From positions 31,783,626-31,847,625 of the forward strand of contig JAVMKO010000004.1 of the NCBI GenBank assembly GCA_032164245.1: a stretch of DNA of 64,000 bases. Reading direction: 5' to 3'. Of the stretch, positions 13,780 through 24,649 are shown piece by piece. The translations under genes and the position numbers were made by a program. Within the stretch, counting starts at the first letter, position 1. Each line of letters starts with the position of its first letter. This stretch comes from Sternotherus odoratus (taxonomy: Eukaryota; Chordata; Testudines; Kinosternidae). Below the pieces are notes generated by a model. It ran no database searches, was not told the DNA's origin, and saw only the letters and a list, made by a program, of their open reading frames with translations.

Positions 13780-14966
13780 TTAATCTCCCTTCTCAAGCCT
13801 TTAGAAAATGGTGGAGAAAATATGCTCTTACACCAGGAAAAGTATTAACCACTTAAGACATACATTGTTTAATGTACTAATTTCAAGCACATTTAGGCAT
13901 AATCCTGTATTTCTTATGTGCACAGTACTCCTATTAACTCATACAACTATAGTAGGACTACTCATGTGGTTCACAGGACAAGTATTTTGATATCCTTCAG
14001 GATAAAAGGAACTATATAAATGTAAGGTATTATTTTATACTGCAATGGGTGAAGAGGAAAGAGCTTCAAATTTAACAGCTGAATTCTATAAAAAAAATAC
14101 CTAGTTAACTTTATGGCCATTAATAATAGCTATTCAAGATAAGATCAAAAGTATAAAATGAATTGTTTTATTCTGTAGATTGTAAAGTGATGGAACCTAA
14201 GAGTTAGGAAAGAATTATTCCCTCAGCTACTGTTTTGGAATTCTGCTACATTCATTATGAATGTCAGTTTTCTTGTTGCTATTGTTGTTTTTTTAATCTT
14301 CCCATGAATCAGCAGATAATGTTATTGCTGTGTATATTAGAGTAATCTCTCTGGGATTACAGGACATGAAGAGTCTTTTTAACAAACTAACTTAAAAAAT
14401 ATGGTATGTCAGGAACAATATTGTCTTTCACTTTGAAAAAATAGTTTTTTTTATTAGCAACTTGTGTTTGAGACTCTAGTTCAGTTCCACATGAAGCATA
14501 GGATGCCATATAGAACAATAAAATATTGAACTATATAGACAAAATGTCTGATCCAGCATAGCAATTGTAATAGTTTTATGGGACAAATTCTGCTGTCCTT
14601 ATTCAAGCAAAACTCCAAAAGAGAACATAAAGAAATGAAGTTTAGAGAGAACTTTACAAAAAGCTGCCTTCATCGTTTTATCATGTTCTTGTGCCAGGAT
14701 GCAGACTGCCTGCTGTAAACACACCTTTCAGAAAACCATGTTCCATTTATTGTAATAAAAAAATCTATATATTAGGAAGGTATAAATACTTCATTGTGAA
14801 ATATATTCTAAATATAGTAAATATTGCAGTATGTTTTTTGGTGTTTAGGTTTTAAGGTGCTAAAGAAAAATTAATATAACTGCTTAGTTTCCAAAGTATT
14901 CTTCAGCAGAGAGAGATCTGAGTTTGTTGTGGTTGGGGATAGAGAAGCACCTGAGGAATGACAATA
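13780..14966. other. Unassigned non-coding DNA
   Basis: AT-rich sequence without a recognisable gene or repeat family. The short frame at 13808-13990 shows no domain. Confidence 0.5.
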
Positions 14967-15351
14967 CAGTAAAACCTCCATTTAACGGACTAATTCGGGC
15001 GAGGGGGTGTCCGTTAAATCAAAAAGTCCGTTATTTAATAATAATTAAAAAAATGAGCTGTCGGAGCAGCAGCCTGCCCGCCACAGGGTCGGGGCGACAG
15101 CTCCGCAGCCCGCCCGCTGCTGGCACCCGGGCGGGAGCCGGGAGCCGGCAGCCAGCCCGCCCGCTGCCGGGACCTGGGCAGTAGCTGGGAGCCGGCAGCC
15201 AGCCCGCCTGCTGCTGGGACGCGGGTGGCAGCCAGGAGCCGGCAGTCAGCCTGCCAGAAATGGATCAGGAATGCATCAGACTTGCTCAGAAATTTTGTCC
15301 ATTGCATCCGAAGTCCGTTAAATCGAGGTCCGTTAAATCGAGGGTTTACTG
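14967..15351. mobile_element. Tigger (TcMar-Tigger/pogo) MITE
   Basis: The left end is CAGTAAAACCTCCATTTAAC and the right end, reverse-complemented, is CAGTAAACCCTCGATTTAAC, both continuing into GGAC. TA dinucleotides at 14965-14966 and 15352-15353 are the expected target-site duplication of Tc1/mariner-type elements. The repeated 'gtccgttaaat' subterminal motif is typical of Tigger ends. The 385-bp interior is GC-rich and carries no transposase, so this is a non-autonomous copy. The apparent open frames at 14924-15307 on both strands come from the GC-rich interior. Confidence 0.9.
15094..15257. repeat. 47-bp minisatellite inside the Tigger MITE
   Basis: The block 'ggagccggcagccagcccgc' begins at 15141 and at 15188, with a variant at 15235. 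A more diverged copy begins at 15094. The spacing is exactly 47 bases. The array is very GC- and CpG-rich compared with the surrounding AT-rich DNA. Confidence 0.85.
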
Positions 15352-15464
15352 TAATGTCATTAGCTCATTGTTAAACACACAGGAGACAGATATTAGTCGC
15401 ATTGCTTTGTGTACTACTGAAGGTGCTCTGGAAATGAGCACAGTAGAAGAATGTATATAGCATG

Positions 15465-16255
15465 TGTCATAAGTGTGAAGTGCCTTGGAGTGTTGTTTTA
15501 CCTGTTAGGGGTTAACTGAGAGGGGGGGGTGACGTCAGAGCAACCCACATGGAGGAAGAACCAGGAAGTCAGGTTCAGTTCCCCCGGAGCTTTTGGGCGA
15601 GCTCAACCCTTTTTTCCAGCTATGGAAGCTCTTCTCCCCTCCCTAGCTTTGGGAGAGATGGGTCACCCTTCTATCTTTAAAATTAGATTAACTATGAGTA
15701 GCATATTGATCTCATAAGTTTGTACCTGATTAGAGTGTCACTAGCCTTCTCAGAGGGGGAGGGGTTAGGAAGCTTTATATCTGTGAAGTTGTCTTAGTGT
15801 AAGTTTTATCTTTTCTTTATTAACCCTTTTTTGTTATAAGGAGCATTTGGTTATTTTCATAAAGGAATCCTAGCATTGGATTGGGAAGCTCATGGTTAGT
15901 GAGCCTGGGTATCTGAGTCTCTCTCCTAAGAGCAGGGGGGGAGGGGCGGTGGCTCGGAGATTGTATCTTATCTCTCCCGGTACAAGAGGGGGGGGAGTGA
16001 AGCAGTCTGTGAGTGTCCCGATCTCTCAGGGAGAGAGAGGGGAAGTTGGGGTGTTCATGTACCCCTTCAAGGGTCTTGGAGATTTACATGAATGGTGGCA
16101 GCGGTACCCCAATTTCCCAACTGGTCAAGTGTGGGTTTTTGGGGGGAGAAAGGATTTAACTTAGGCTGGGAAGCAGCTTGCAGTTAATGGTTATAGAAGA
16201 GACCCCTCACTTGAACCCCAGTGTTCAGAGTGAGAGGAGGTTCTCTTTTTTCACA
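15465..16255 (+). mobile_element. Solo LTR, family A copy 1
   Basis: The element starts TGTCATAAGTGTGAAG and ends TTTTTTCACA. It is flanked on both sides by the perfect 5-bp duplication GCATG (15460-15464 and 16256-16260). A terminal TGT...ACA and a 5-bp duplication fit an LTR retrotransposon. The interior lacks gag or pol, so this is a solo LTR or an equivalent short form. A 'tggtggcagcgg' motif sits at 16093-16104, about 160 bp before the end; the same motif occurs at nearly the same place in the copies at 49286 and 54328. Frames such as 15892-16164 are not genes. Confidence 0.88.
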
Positions 16256-16260
16256 GCATG

Positions 16261-17037
16261 GAGTAAAACAGAATGTCTTGGAGACTTGAGTTTGGAAATA
16301 TGAATCTCCAAATAAACATCATTGTTTGTCTGAACTTTTTGGTGCTTATCCAAACTGATTTTTATAAGGTTTACTAACTCTAAATGTTAACCTTGTTACA
16401 CTGATTTTGGAGAAACTTGGAACGCCAGGGAGAAAGAGCATACAGTTGTTCTTGTCTTGAATGGTAGGCTTTTATTTTGGAAGCACTTTTATTTTGAGAA
16501 TACACATTTTTTAACCTATATAATTCCCCAAGAAGCATTCCTTGGTCATTTTTTTTTTATTAGATGTTCTTGCCTGACTCTGGATCAAATATTTCCTAGA
16601 TCTGTTGTGCTTTTATCTTTTCATTCTGCCCCAGCTATGCCTTCCCTTATACCCACACCCAAAACCACTTAACTTTTCTAGTCACTTTACATTTTCCTGC
16701 AAGAAGATGCTACGGTGAGGAGGACAATGATGCTTTCCCTTTTACCTCCAGCCTGGAGAGGGCCCTTCTTGCTGCTCTCTGAGGGGCTGACCCAAAACCC
16801 ATTGAAATAAAAGCAAAGATTTTCAGTGACTTCAATGGGACTTGGATCAGGCCCTAAGTGCTTAGTTACTACAGTATATAATATTTACCACAAACTCTTC
16901 AACATTAGTGACACACCTATCCTTTTTATGGCTGTACATTCTTCCACCTACCTTGGAAACTCTTGGCAAACTCTTGATAGTCAAGAAATCACCCTGATTT
17001 AACCAGGAGATCTTCAATTATCTAAAATTTAAAAAAA
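16261..17037. other. Non-coding stretch with a short amniote-type repeat
   Basis: At about 16785-16857 the sequence 'aacccattgaaataaaagc ... agtgacttcaatggga' forms an imperfect inverted repeat followed by 'ttggatcaggcccta'. Such 'cttcaatgggacttggatcaggccc' strings are common in reptile and bird intergenic DNA. I cannot name the family. Nothing else is recognisable here. Confidence 0.45.
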
Positions 17038-18931
17038 AAGTCCTACAAAAAGTAGAAACTCAGTCAAATCACAAAGGATGACTGTAAACAAGTAACACAA
17101 GTATATAGGGACAAAAATAGAAAGGCCAAGGCACAAAAGAAGATCAAACTAGCTAGGGACCTAAAGGGTAAACATTCTACAAATACATTAAAAGCAAGAG
17201 GAAGACCAAGGACAGAGTAGGCCCATTACTCAATGAGGGGGGAAAGACAATAACAAAGTGTGAAAATGGCAGAGGTGCTTAGTGACTTCTTTGTTTCAGT
17301 TTTCACCAAGAAGTTTGGTGGCCATTGGACATTTAACACAGTGAATGCCAATGAAAATGAGGTAAGATCAGAGTCTAAAAAAAGGGGGGGGAGGAACAAG
17401 TAAAAAATTACTTAGATAAGTAAGATGTCTTTAAATCACCAGGGCCTGATGAAATGCATCCTAGAATCATAATGAGCTGATTGACGAGATATCCAAGCCA
17501 TTAGCAATTATCTTTGAAAAGTCATGAAAGATGGGAAAAGGGAAAATATAGTGCCCATCTATAAAAAGAGAAATATGGACAACCCAGGGAATTACAGGCC
17601 AGTCAGCTTAATTTCTGTACCTGGAAAGAGAATAGAGCTAATTATTAAGAAATCACTTTGCAAACACCTAGAAGATAATGAGGCGATGAGTAATGGCATG
17701 GATCTGTCAAGATTAAATCATGTCAAACCAACTGATAGATTCTTTCACAAGATAACAAGCCTTATGGATGGGAGGGGGGGAGGAAGTGGTAAATGTGGTA
17801 TATCTTGACTTTAGTAAGGCTTTTGATGCTATTTCACATGACCTCATAAACAAACTAGGAAAATACAACCTAGATGGAGCTACTATAAGATGGGTGCAAA
17901 ACCAGTTAGAAAATCATTCCCAGGGAGTAGTTATCAGTGGTTCACAAGATGCTGAAAGGGCATAACGAGTGGGGTCCCGCAGGGATCAGTTCTTGGTCTA
18001 GTTCTGTTCAATATCTTCATCAATGATTTAGATAATGGCATAGAGAGTAGTTTGCAGACGATACCAAGCTGGGAGGGATTGCACATGCTTTGGAGGATAG
18101 GATTAAAATTCAAAATGATCTGGACAAACTGAAGAAATAGTCTGAAGTAAATAGTATAAAATTCAGTAAGGACAAATGCAAAGTACTACACTTAGGAAGG
18201 AACAATCAGTTGCACACATACAAAATGGGGAATGATAGCCTAGGAAGAAGTATTGCAGAAAGGGATCTAAGGGTCATAGTGGATCACAAGCTAAACATGA
18301 GTCAACAGTGTAACACCGTAGCAAAAAAAGCAAACATCATTCTGGGAGGTAGTGGCAGGAGTATTGTAAGAAAAATATGACAAGTAATTCTTCCACTCTA
18401 CTCCATGCTGATTTGACCTCATCTGAAGTATTGTGTCCAGTTCTAGGTGCCACATTTCAGGAAAGGTGTGGACAAATTGGAGAAAGTTCAGAGAAGAGCA
18501 ACAAAAATGATTAAAGGTCTAGAAAACATGACCTATGATGGAAGTGAGAAAAAATTGGGTTAGTTTAGTCTGAAGAAGAGATGACTGAGAAGGGATCTAA
18601 CAATTTTCTACTACATAAAAGGTTGTTACAAGAAGGAGGGAGAAAAAAATGTTCTTAACCTCTGAGGATAGGACAAGAAGCAACGGGGTTAAATTGTAGC
18701 AAATGCAATTTAGGTTGGACAGTAGGAAAAATTTCCCAACTGTCAGAGTGGTTAAGCACTGGAATAAATTGTCTATGGAGGTTGTGGAATCTCCATCATT
18801 GTGGAATTTTAAGGGCAGAATGGACAAACACCTGTCAGAGATGGTCTAGATAATATTTAGTCCTGCCTTGAGAGAGGGGGATTGGACTAAATTACCTCTC
18901 AAGGTCCTTTCCAGTCCTATCATTCTATGAT
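17038..18931 (+). mobile_element. CR1 LINE, long 5'-truncated copy
   Basis: This is the longest CR1 copy in the window. It contains a decayed part of ORF2 (reverse transcriptase) followed by the 3' UTR. The end reads 'ggtccttttccagtcctatcattctatgataa' in close form, the typical CR1 3' terminus with an 'attctatga' tail. The region before 17500 also matches CR1 coding sequence but is broken by frameshifts. The copy lacks the endonuclease part, as is usual for truncated CR1 insertions, and is not functional. Confidence 0.9.
17524..18062 (+). pseudogene. CR1 reverse-transcriptase remnant
   Basis: Frame 17524-17808 carries 'NYRPVSLISVPGKRIELII', the conserved block before RT motif A. Frame 17768-17965 carries 'VVYLDFSKAFDAISHDLI', RT motif A with its catalytic Asp in LDFSKAFD. 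The two parts are in different frames and join across the G-rich run near 17771-17783. In a third frame, positions 18051-18062 encode FADD, the RT active-site motif C, followed by TKLGG. The enzyme would copy CR1 RNA into a nicked genomic target; here at least two frameshifts make it a pseudogene. Confidence 0.88.
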
Positions 18932-20743
18932 AAATTGTTCCAATGGTTAATTACCATCATTGTTTAAATAAAATATTCTGATGCACAACATGTTTATTCT
19001 GGTCTCTTTTGTTATACTGAGATGAAGATTTACTAATGTGGCTACCAGCTGCACTGAAGTATATTTATAAACATACTGTGCACAACAGACCACTTCCTGT
19101 AATGAGAAAAATATTTGGCTTGAAGAATAGTGTGGAAAAAATTGCTACTCATACAGAGAAAGCAAGCTGTATATTGTGAAACCAAAGAGTGATAGAGATT
19201 ACTGAGGTTCAAGTCCCTTTTCTAGGAGATTTGTAGGCAACTTTGGCAGACAAAGAACATAAAAGCCTACACTCAGGCTCTCTCAAACAAGGTAATGTAA
19301 AAGTGGGTTGTTTGCGGACATTGTGGGGAAAAAAGGCCTTTGTTAGAGCTACAGTATTCCTGTGTTTACGCTCTGATGTCTCCGTGCATACATTACTGAC
19401 CTCTGTGACAGGCTAGCATTTGTTAAAATGGGAAACATGAATCTTAATATTTCTCTTCCATATTTACGTAATTAATGGTCAAACATCATGACTTGGAGGA
19501 CAGTTTAACTACCCACTTTGTCATACAATCACTAATTTGAAAGCATTTTTGTTTTTAAGTGAAACTGACATGTCATTTTTGTCAAAAGAGCTGATGGTCA
19601 CAAAAGGACGGAAGCTTTACCTTGATCCGGTCCAAAATCTGGGTATTATTTTGTGATGTGTGAAGTTTGCTTAGTTGTGTGCTACGTTTGACTTTTAAGT
19701 GAGGCCTTCCCAAACTTCACTTTGACAGTAGGCTTGCCATCTGTCTTGGTTTTAGTGAACAGTCATACATTTGAATTCATTGTCCTTCATCCCACGATCC
19801 CTGGGCAGTACTTACACAGCAGAGGTTGTCTCACTGTGCATGTAGTAGTAAAATGCTTGGTATGGCAAAGGGAACATTTTGTATTGGCAGTGAGAAGGGA
19901 TTTAAGATTAGCAGTTGATGCATTCTCCTTTCCTGATTCCCACCCCACCCAGCCACCCTCACTCCAAGAGTCAGAAAAAGTGACCATTGCAAGATGTTTA
20001 CACCACATTTGAGATTTCCAGAGAGTTTTCACCTAGCGCATAGCATTTGTGCTACTTATTTGTTAGGCACACAGTTTGTCTGCCTGTCAATCTTTATTTT
20101 CTCATTTCTCAGAGAGGTGGTGCTTTGGCTAAAGAGAAATCTGAATAGTGGTTTTCATAATTTTTGCAATATTTCAGACAGAATGATAGCAGATAGATTT
20201 TGTGTGTGCTGAAGACCAAGTTTTACTGGTGAAATGCTCAGCTTGCACAAAGAACTACATCACAATTAGCAACAAGTATTTCTCTAAAATCTTTAAAGCT
20301 TTATTAAAAAGAGCTTGTAAAACTACCTGTCATATACCATCTAGTGACTCCCGATGACGCTGGGTCCCATCCATTAAGAATCTTGCTCACTTTCAATAAT
20401 ACTTAATGAAATTATTGTATAAAACAGCCTCTTTTTCTTTTTAATGAAGGAAGTTATCTAGTTTCTTTATATCATACTATCACTCTGGTCTCAGGGTGTC
20501 GTCTTATTGTGTAAATACCTCAGCCAATCTATTTGACAAAGGACTACATTAGTGATTATTTTGAAATAGGTACACATACTGTTGTATGGATAGAGATTTG
20601 AGATATCTGGGTACGAAGAGTGACCTCATTTAAAATGTTTGTACTGTCCTGAAAGTTTCTCTTGGTTTCTTGGATATTTCCTATACAACTGTAATGGTGA
20701 ACTCTTTTTTAAAAAAGCCTCCCAGTCGCCAGTTTAAGGTAGG
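18932..20743. other. Unassigned non-coding DNA
   Basis: No gene or known repeat is recognisable. The overlapping frames at 19722-20212 on both strands show no domain. Confidence 0.5.
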
Positions 20744-20786
20744 ACTAACAAATCTAAAAAAGCAACGAAGAGTCTTGTAGTGCCTT

Positions 20787-21485
20787 TGTAGTACGTCGGA
20801 CACTCACCCCGGCGGCGCCTCCCGCTGGTCGTCTCGGGAATTAGCTTTTCCAGCCTCCGGAGCGCCCTCTGCCGGTCGATGTCCCGCTCCTACTCCGGCC
20901 CCACGTCCCTCCCGGACCCCGGTGCCCTCTTGTTGAGGGTGCTGAACCCCTGCAGAACCCCCTCAAGTCTAAGGGTTCCCTCCCCGGGGAACCCTCCACC
21001 CACTATCCCCACCTTGCCTCAGACTTTGCCACTGCCAGTCACCACTTGCCTCCGCTCACTGAGGCAGACTGCAGTATCACGGCTGCTCATCACCGGCAAG
21101 GTGGGTTTGGCTTGCTGCTTCTCTTGCTAGCTCTGGGCTGCCCCCTGCAGCCCCAGTACCCCTGGGTCGGGCCTTCTACTAGGCCCAGCAGCCTGGAGCT
21201 CCCAGGCTCGAGCTTCTCCCAGTTCCTACCGCCTAGCCCCAGCCCTGCACCAGTCTAGATACCCTGTTTAAGGCCTCCCCGCAGTTAGGCCTGTCTTCCT
21301 CTGAATACAGAGGAGACTGACTCGTCTCCCAGCCCTTATATCCTGACTTGGGAGTGTTTGGGGCATGGCCACCCAGCTGAGCCTACTTCCCAATCAGGCC
21401 CGGAAGCTTGCTGGCTCCTGGCCACACCCCTTCCCTGGGCTACTCCAGCCCTTTCGGGCAGGGAGTGGGTAGCCACCCCGCTACA
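20787..21485 (-). mobile_element. Solo LTR nested in the retroposon (family B)
   Basis: The insert begins TGTAGTACGTCGG and ends CCCGCTACA, giving TGTAG...CTACA termini. Both sides carry the 5-bp duplication GCCTT (20782-20786 and 21486-21490). The 699-bp sequence is GC-rich without gag or pol frames. The minus strand has a TATA-like GGATATAAGG at about 21333-21342, followed by GGCTGGGAGACGAGTCAG, which suggests transcription on that strand. The plus-strand frames of 70-93 codons in it are incidental. The copy at 43339 resembles it in ends and promoter layout. Confidence 0.88.
21335..21341 (-). promoter_or_regulatory. TATA-like box of the family B LTR
   Basis: The minus strand reads GATATAAGG within the LTR, upstream of a GC-rich purine segment. 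The position fits an LTR U3 promoter. This is inferred from sequence only. Confidence 0.45.
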
Positions 21486-21565
21486 GCCTTATAGACTGCA
21501 AGACTCTTTGTCACTTTTGCAGATCCAGACTAACACGGCTACCCCTCTGATACTAACAAATCTAA

Positions 21566-23628
21566 GTAGTCACTCTAACAACACACTCACTGAATCCAGA
21601 TTTTGTATGTCTTGCATTTATTTTGGATATTATCCCTGAGAGCAATAACTCCAGCATGTATTTTGGAGTAAGCGTCTGTGCACTGACGTCAGCAAATAAG
21701 GAATAGAATTTGAAGGGAATATTATCAGGCATTTTTGATCTCTAAAATTATTGTTTTTTCTGCTTCAGTGTGCTGATATATTATAAATTCAGTAAGCGAA
21801 ATGCTGGGGTACATCACAAATCATCAATATAGTATTTACTTAAGTTCTAAGCATTGTAAGCGTCTAAGCACTACATTCAAAAAGTCCAATATATTTCAAT
21901 TTTGGCAAAAGCTTTTTGGAGGGTGTGGAAGGGAGAGGGAGACATAACAAGAACAAAAACAGTTTATGAGGGGGTTTTGTCCCAGGAAGAAAGAATCAAG
22001 CTGACTTTCATGATTTTGAAGCAGTGTGCACTTTTTGTAATAAATGTAAAAGAAAATTCGTGGTTCACCATAACTTATGCAAGATCACATCAAAGCTTTT
22101 ACTAAAGCAACGTAATAAGGAATTATATTAGTCACACTGATTGTGCCAACTGACATCAAGAATAATTATGGACTGTGAATCAAATGTTTAGGGAAAAATT
22201 ATTATAGGAATTGATACACACTCTAAAAACTACTTCACTAAATTGGTAGTATGACTTTATCCCACAATCTCAGTCGTTTGGTGAGATTTAAGCAGTGGGG
22301 GAGGGAAAGACTGAGTTTTTTCCACTTAAATGCCTAGACAGTATTCAAGGTGATTCTTAACCCTCAGAAGGCAAGCTTTAATAATGTGAGCTTTTCTTCT
22401 GAGCAGTTGTGACCTAGAAGACCAATTAAGCCATGCATTTTCTTTGTGGATACTTGGAAGTATAAAACCAGATAAGACTTGAATTCACAAGTTCCAAAAC
22501 CAAAGATTTCTGGATTAAAAGGACTGTCTCTGAGGAAAGAGCAGCACAGACCTATCTAGAGAGAACAATTATTTCTTCCAGCTCTACTGAAACCAAAATA
22601 CTTTTGCATAAATTTAACAGAAATATAATGAATCTTGAAAGCAAAACTTGCGCATTTCCATGTATAATGTGGTATTTGTTCATAAAGCTGTCTGTGACTG
22701 GGGTGGTGGTGGTTTGAAATCAATATATGTATGTTTTCTGAAACTAATTACTATGGACTTCAATCTAATTAGGTATCTTCCTCTCTATCTGAACAAGAAA
22801 ATGTTCAGAAATGTCTGAGTTGTATGAACCCTAGTATATTATCAACAAGGCCATCACTCATTAAGGTTTATTCTGTAGGAATGATACACATTGGTATTGA
22901 ATGTATAAGTGACCAAACTCTTGACTGTGTGGTGATCATATAAAATATAATCTCACTCTTCAAAAAACAATTTTGCAATTTGTCAGAGATTCTGAACATC
23001 CAAAGCTTGATGGACTTAAATGTTTGGAGTGGGAATGCTGGTGGGGATGCCCAGAGATTCTTAGCACATGCTTTTGTAAAGAGAATTACCTTCATTAAGT
23101 TGTTGGTATTTACACAGAATTCATATTAATGAGCAGTTATACATTTCTTTATTCTTTACCTTATATATCCTCTAAAAATGGACATCTAGTGGATTTGCAG
23201 TATTTTTCTATAATAAGGCTTAACAGCATAGTGGGCATGTGAAGAACAGACTAGCATAGGCAGGTATGTCGGAGCCTTCTTCATATCCTTAGCAATATCT
23301 GACGATTCAGGAAGGACTGCAATTCCAATTGTATAGTAACTTACCTATTTGCACTTTTAGATGAATCCAGTAACTTTTTTGTCTTTCCATACATGCATGT
23401 AACCCTCAGATAACAATTAGATTTTTTTGTGTAGAAACTCTAAACAGAGAAGCATAGACTGGGCCATAGTCTCATTTGCACTTAAGGTCTTGTATAGAGA
23501 AAGGAGGCCATTAATTATATTTACAACCAGTTTAATGCCTTTTTACACTTCTCAAACTGGCTTACTATGGTTCAAGTTCTGGGAGAAGCTTTCAAAAGTT
23601 TTTGTAAGATTAAAGATGGAGAGAAGAT
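21566..23628. other. Unassigned non-coding DNA
   Basis: AT-rich sequence with no gene or repeat that I recognise. Confidence 0.5.
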
Positions 23629-23895
23629 TTCATAGAACCATAGGACAAGAAGGGACTTTGAGAGGTCTTTTAGTCCAGTCCCTTGTACTCAAGGCAGGAC
23701 TAAGTATTAACTAGATCATCCTTGACAGCTGTTTGTCAAACCTGCGCTTAAACATTTCCAATGACAGAGATTCCACAACCTCTCTAGGTAATTTATTCCA
23801 GTACATAACCATCCTGACAGGAAGTTTTTCCTAATGTCCAACCTAACTCCCCTGGTGCAATTTAAGCCCATTGCTTATTGTCCTATCCAATAGGT
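23629..23895 (-). mobile_element. CR1 LINE 3' end, antisense copy
   Basis: The plus strand reads 'catagaaccataggacaag', then 'ggcaggactaagtattaact', then 'cctaatgtccaacctaact'. This is the reverse complement of the same CR1 3' end seen in direct orientation at 18600-18931. It is 5'-truncated and non-coding. Confidence 0.9.
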
Positions 23896-24198
23896 CCTAT
23901 ATTGTGGATTTTGATTTGAATTTAAAAAAATATTGGCTTCAGTTTCTGTGAATGTTCTAGTGAATAGTTTTTCTGGAAGGAGTTTTCATAGAAACAGCAA
24001 ATATTAAGCAAATATTGGAGAATATTCATAGAGAATTTGCAAGACCTAGTGTGTGATTGCACTGGAGAACTACATACAAGTTCTCATGCAGTCAGGGAGA
24101 AGACATATACCATGTAATCTATTATATATGCCAGTCAAAATATTAGTTTGAAAGTATTTATGGAAATATAGAAATTTATAAAAATTTGTAATATTTTG

Positions 24199-24636
24199 AA
24201 TCAGAGAGGTAGCCGTGTTAGTCTGGAATTGCAGAAGTGACAGAGTCCTGTGGCACCTTAAAGACTAACTAAAGTATTGAAGCATAAGCTTTCGTGGGCT
24301 AATACCCACTTCACTGGATGCATGCAGTGAAAGTATCTGGGGCAGGTATAAATAGGTAGGCAAGAACCAAGTTAGAGATAACAGGGTTAGTCCAATGAGG
24401 CTGAATCAGCTTGTTATCTCTAATCAAGATACCTCACCCTCCCTGATTAGAGATAACAAGCTGGTTCAGCCTCATTGGACTAACCCTGTTATCTCTAACC
24501 TGGTTCTTGCCTACCTATTTATACCTGCCCCTGGATACTTCCACTGCATGCATCTGACAAAGTGGGGATTAGCCCATGAAAGCTTATGCTTCAATACTTT
24601 AGTCAGTCTTTAAGGTGCCACAGGATTCTTTGTCAC
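24199..24636. mobile_element. Large hairpin retroposon, turtle-type repeat
   Basis: The element is flanked by a perfect 13-bp duplication TTGTAATATTTTG at 24186-24198 and 24637-24649. After a head reading 'cagagaggtagccgtgttag', the rest is a near-perfect inverted repeat. The left arm runs from about 24237 to about 24430 and the right arm from about 24457 to 24636. The centre is 'agcttgttatctctaatca', a short loop, then 'tgattagagataacaagct'. The arms contain the motif 'gcataagctttcgtgggcta'. The frame at 24395-24613 lies in the right arm and is not a gene. Confidence 0.88.
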
Positions 24637-24649
24637 TTGTAATATTTTG

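Larger units (their letters stand above)
20758..21551 (-). mobile_element. Turtle-type retroposon split by an LTR insertion
   Basis: The repeat lies in two parts, 20758-20786 and 21491-21551. On the minus strand it reads '...tagccgtgttagtctggat...gtgacaaagagtcttgcagtctataaggc', then after the insertion '...caagactcttcgttgct' and a short A/T end. It is flanked by a perfect 14-bp target duplication ACTAACAAATCTAA at 20744-20757 and 21552-21565. A long variable duplication points to LINE-assisted retroposition rather than cut-and-paste transposition. The same core recurs at 24199 and 52175. Confidence 0.85.

Noticed and set aside
24199..24636. CRISPR-like or bacterial structure suggested by the inverted arms
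   Set aside because: There are only two arms in inverted, not direct, orientation, no spacers, and the context is clearly vertebrate.
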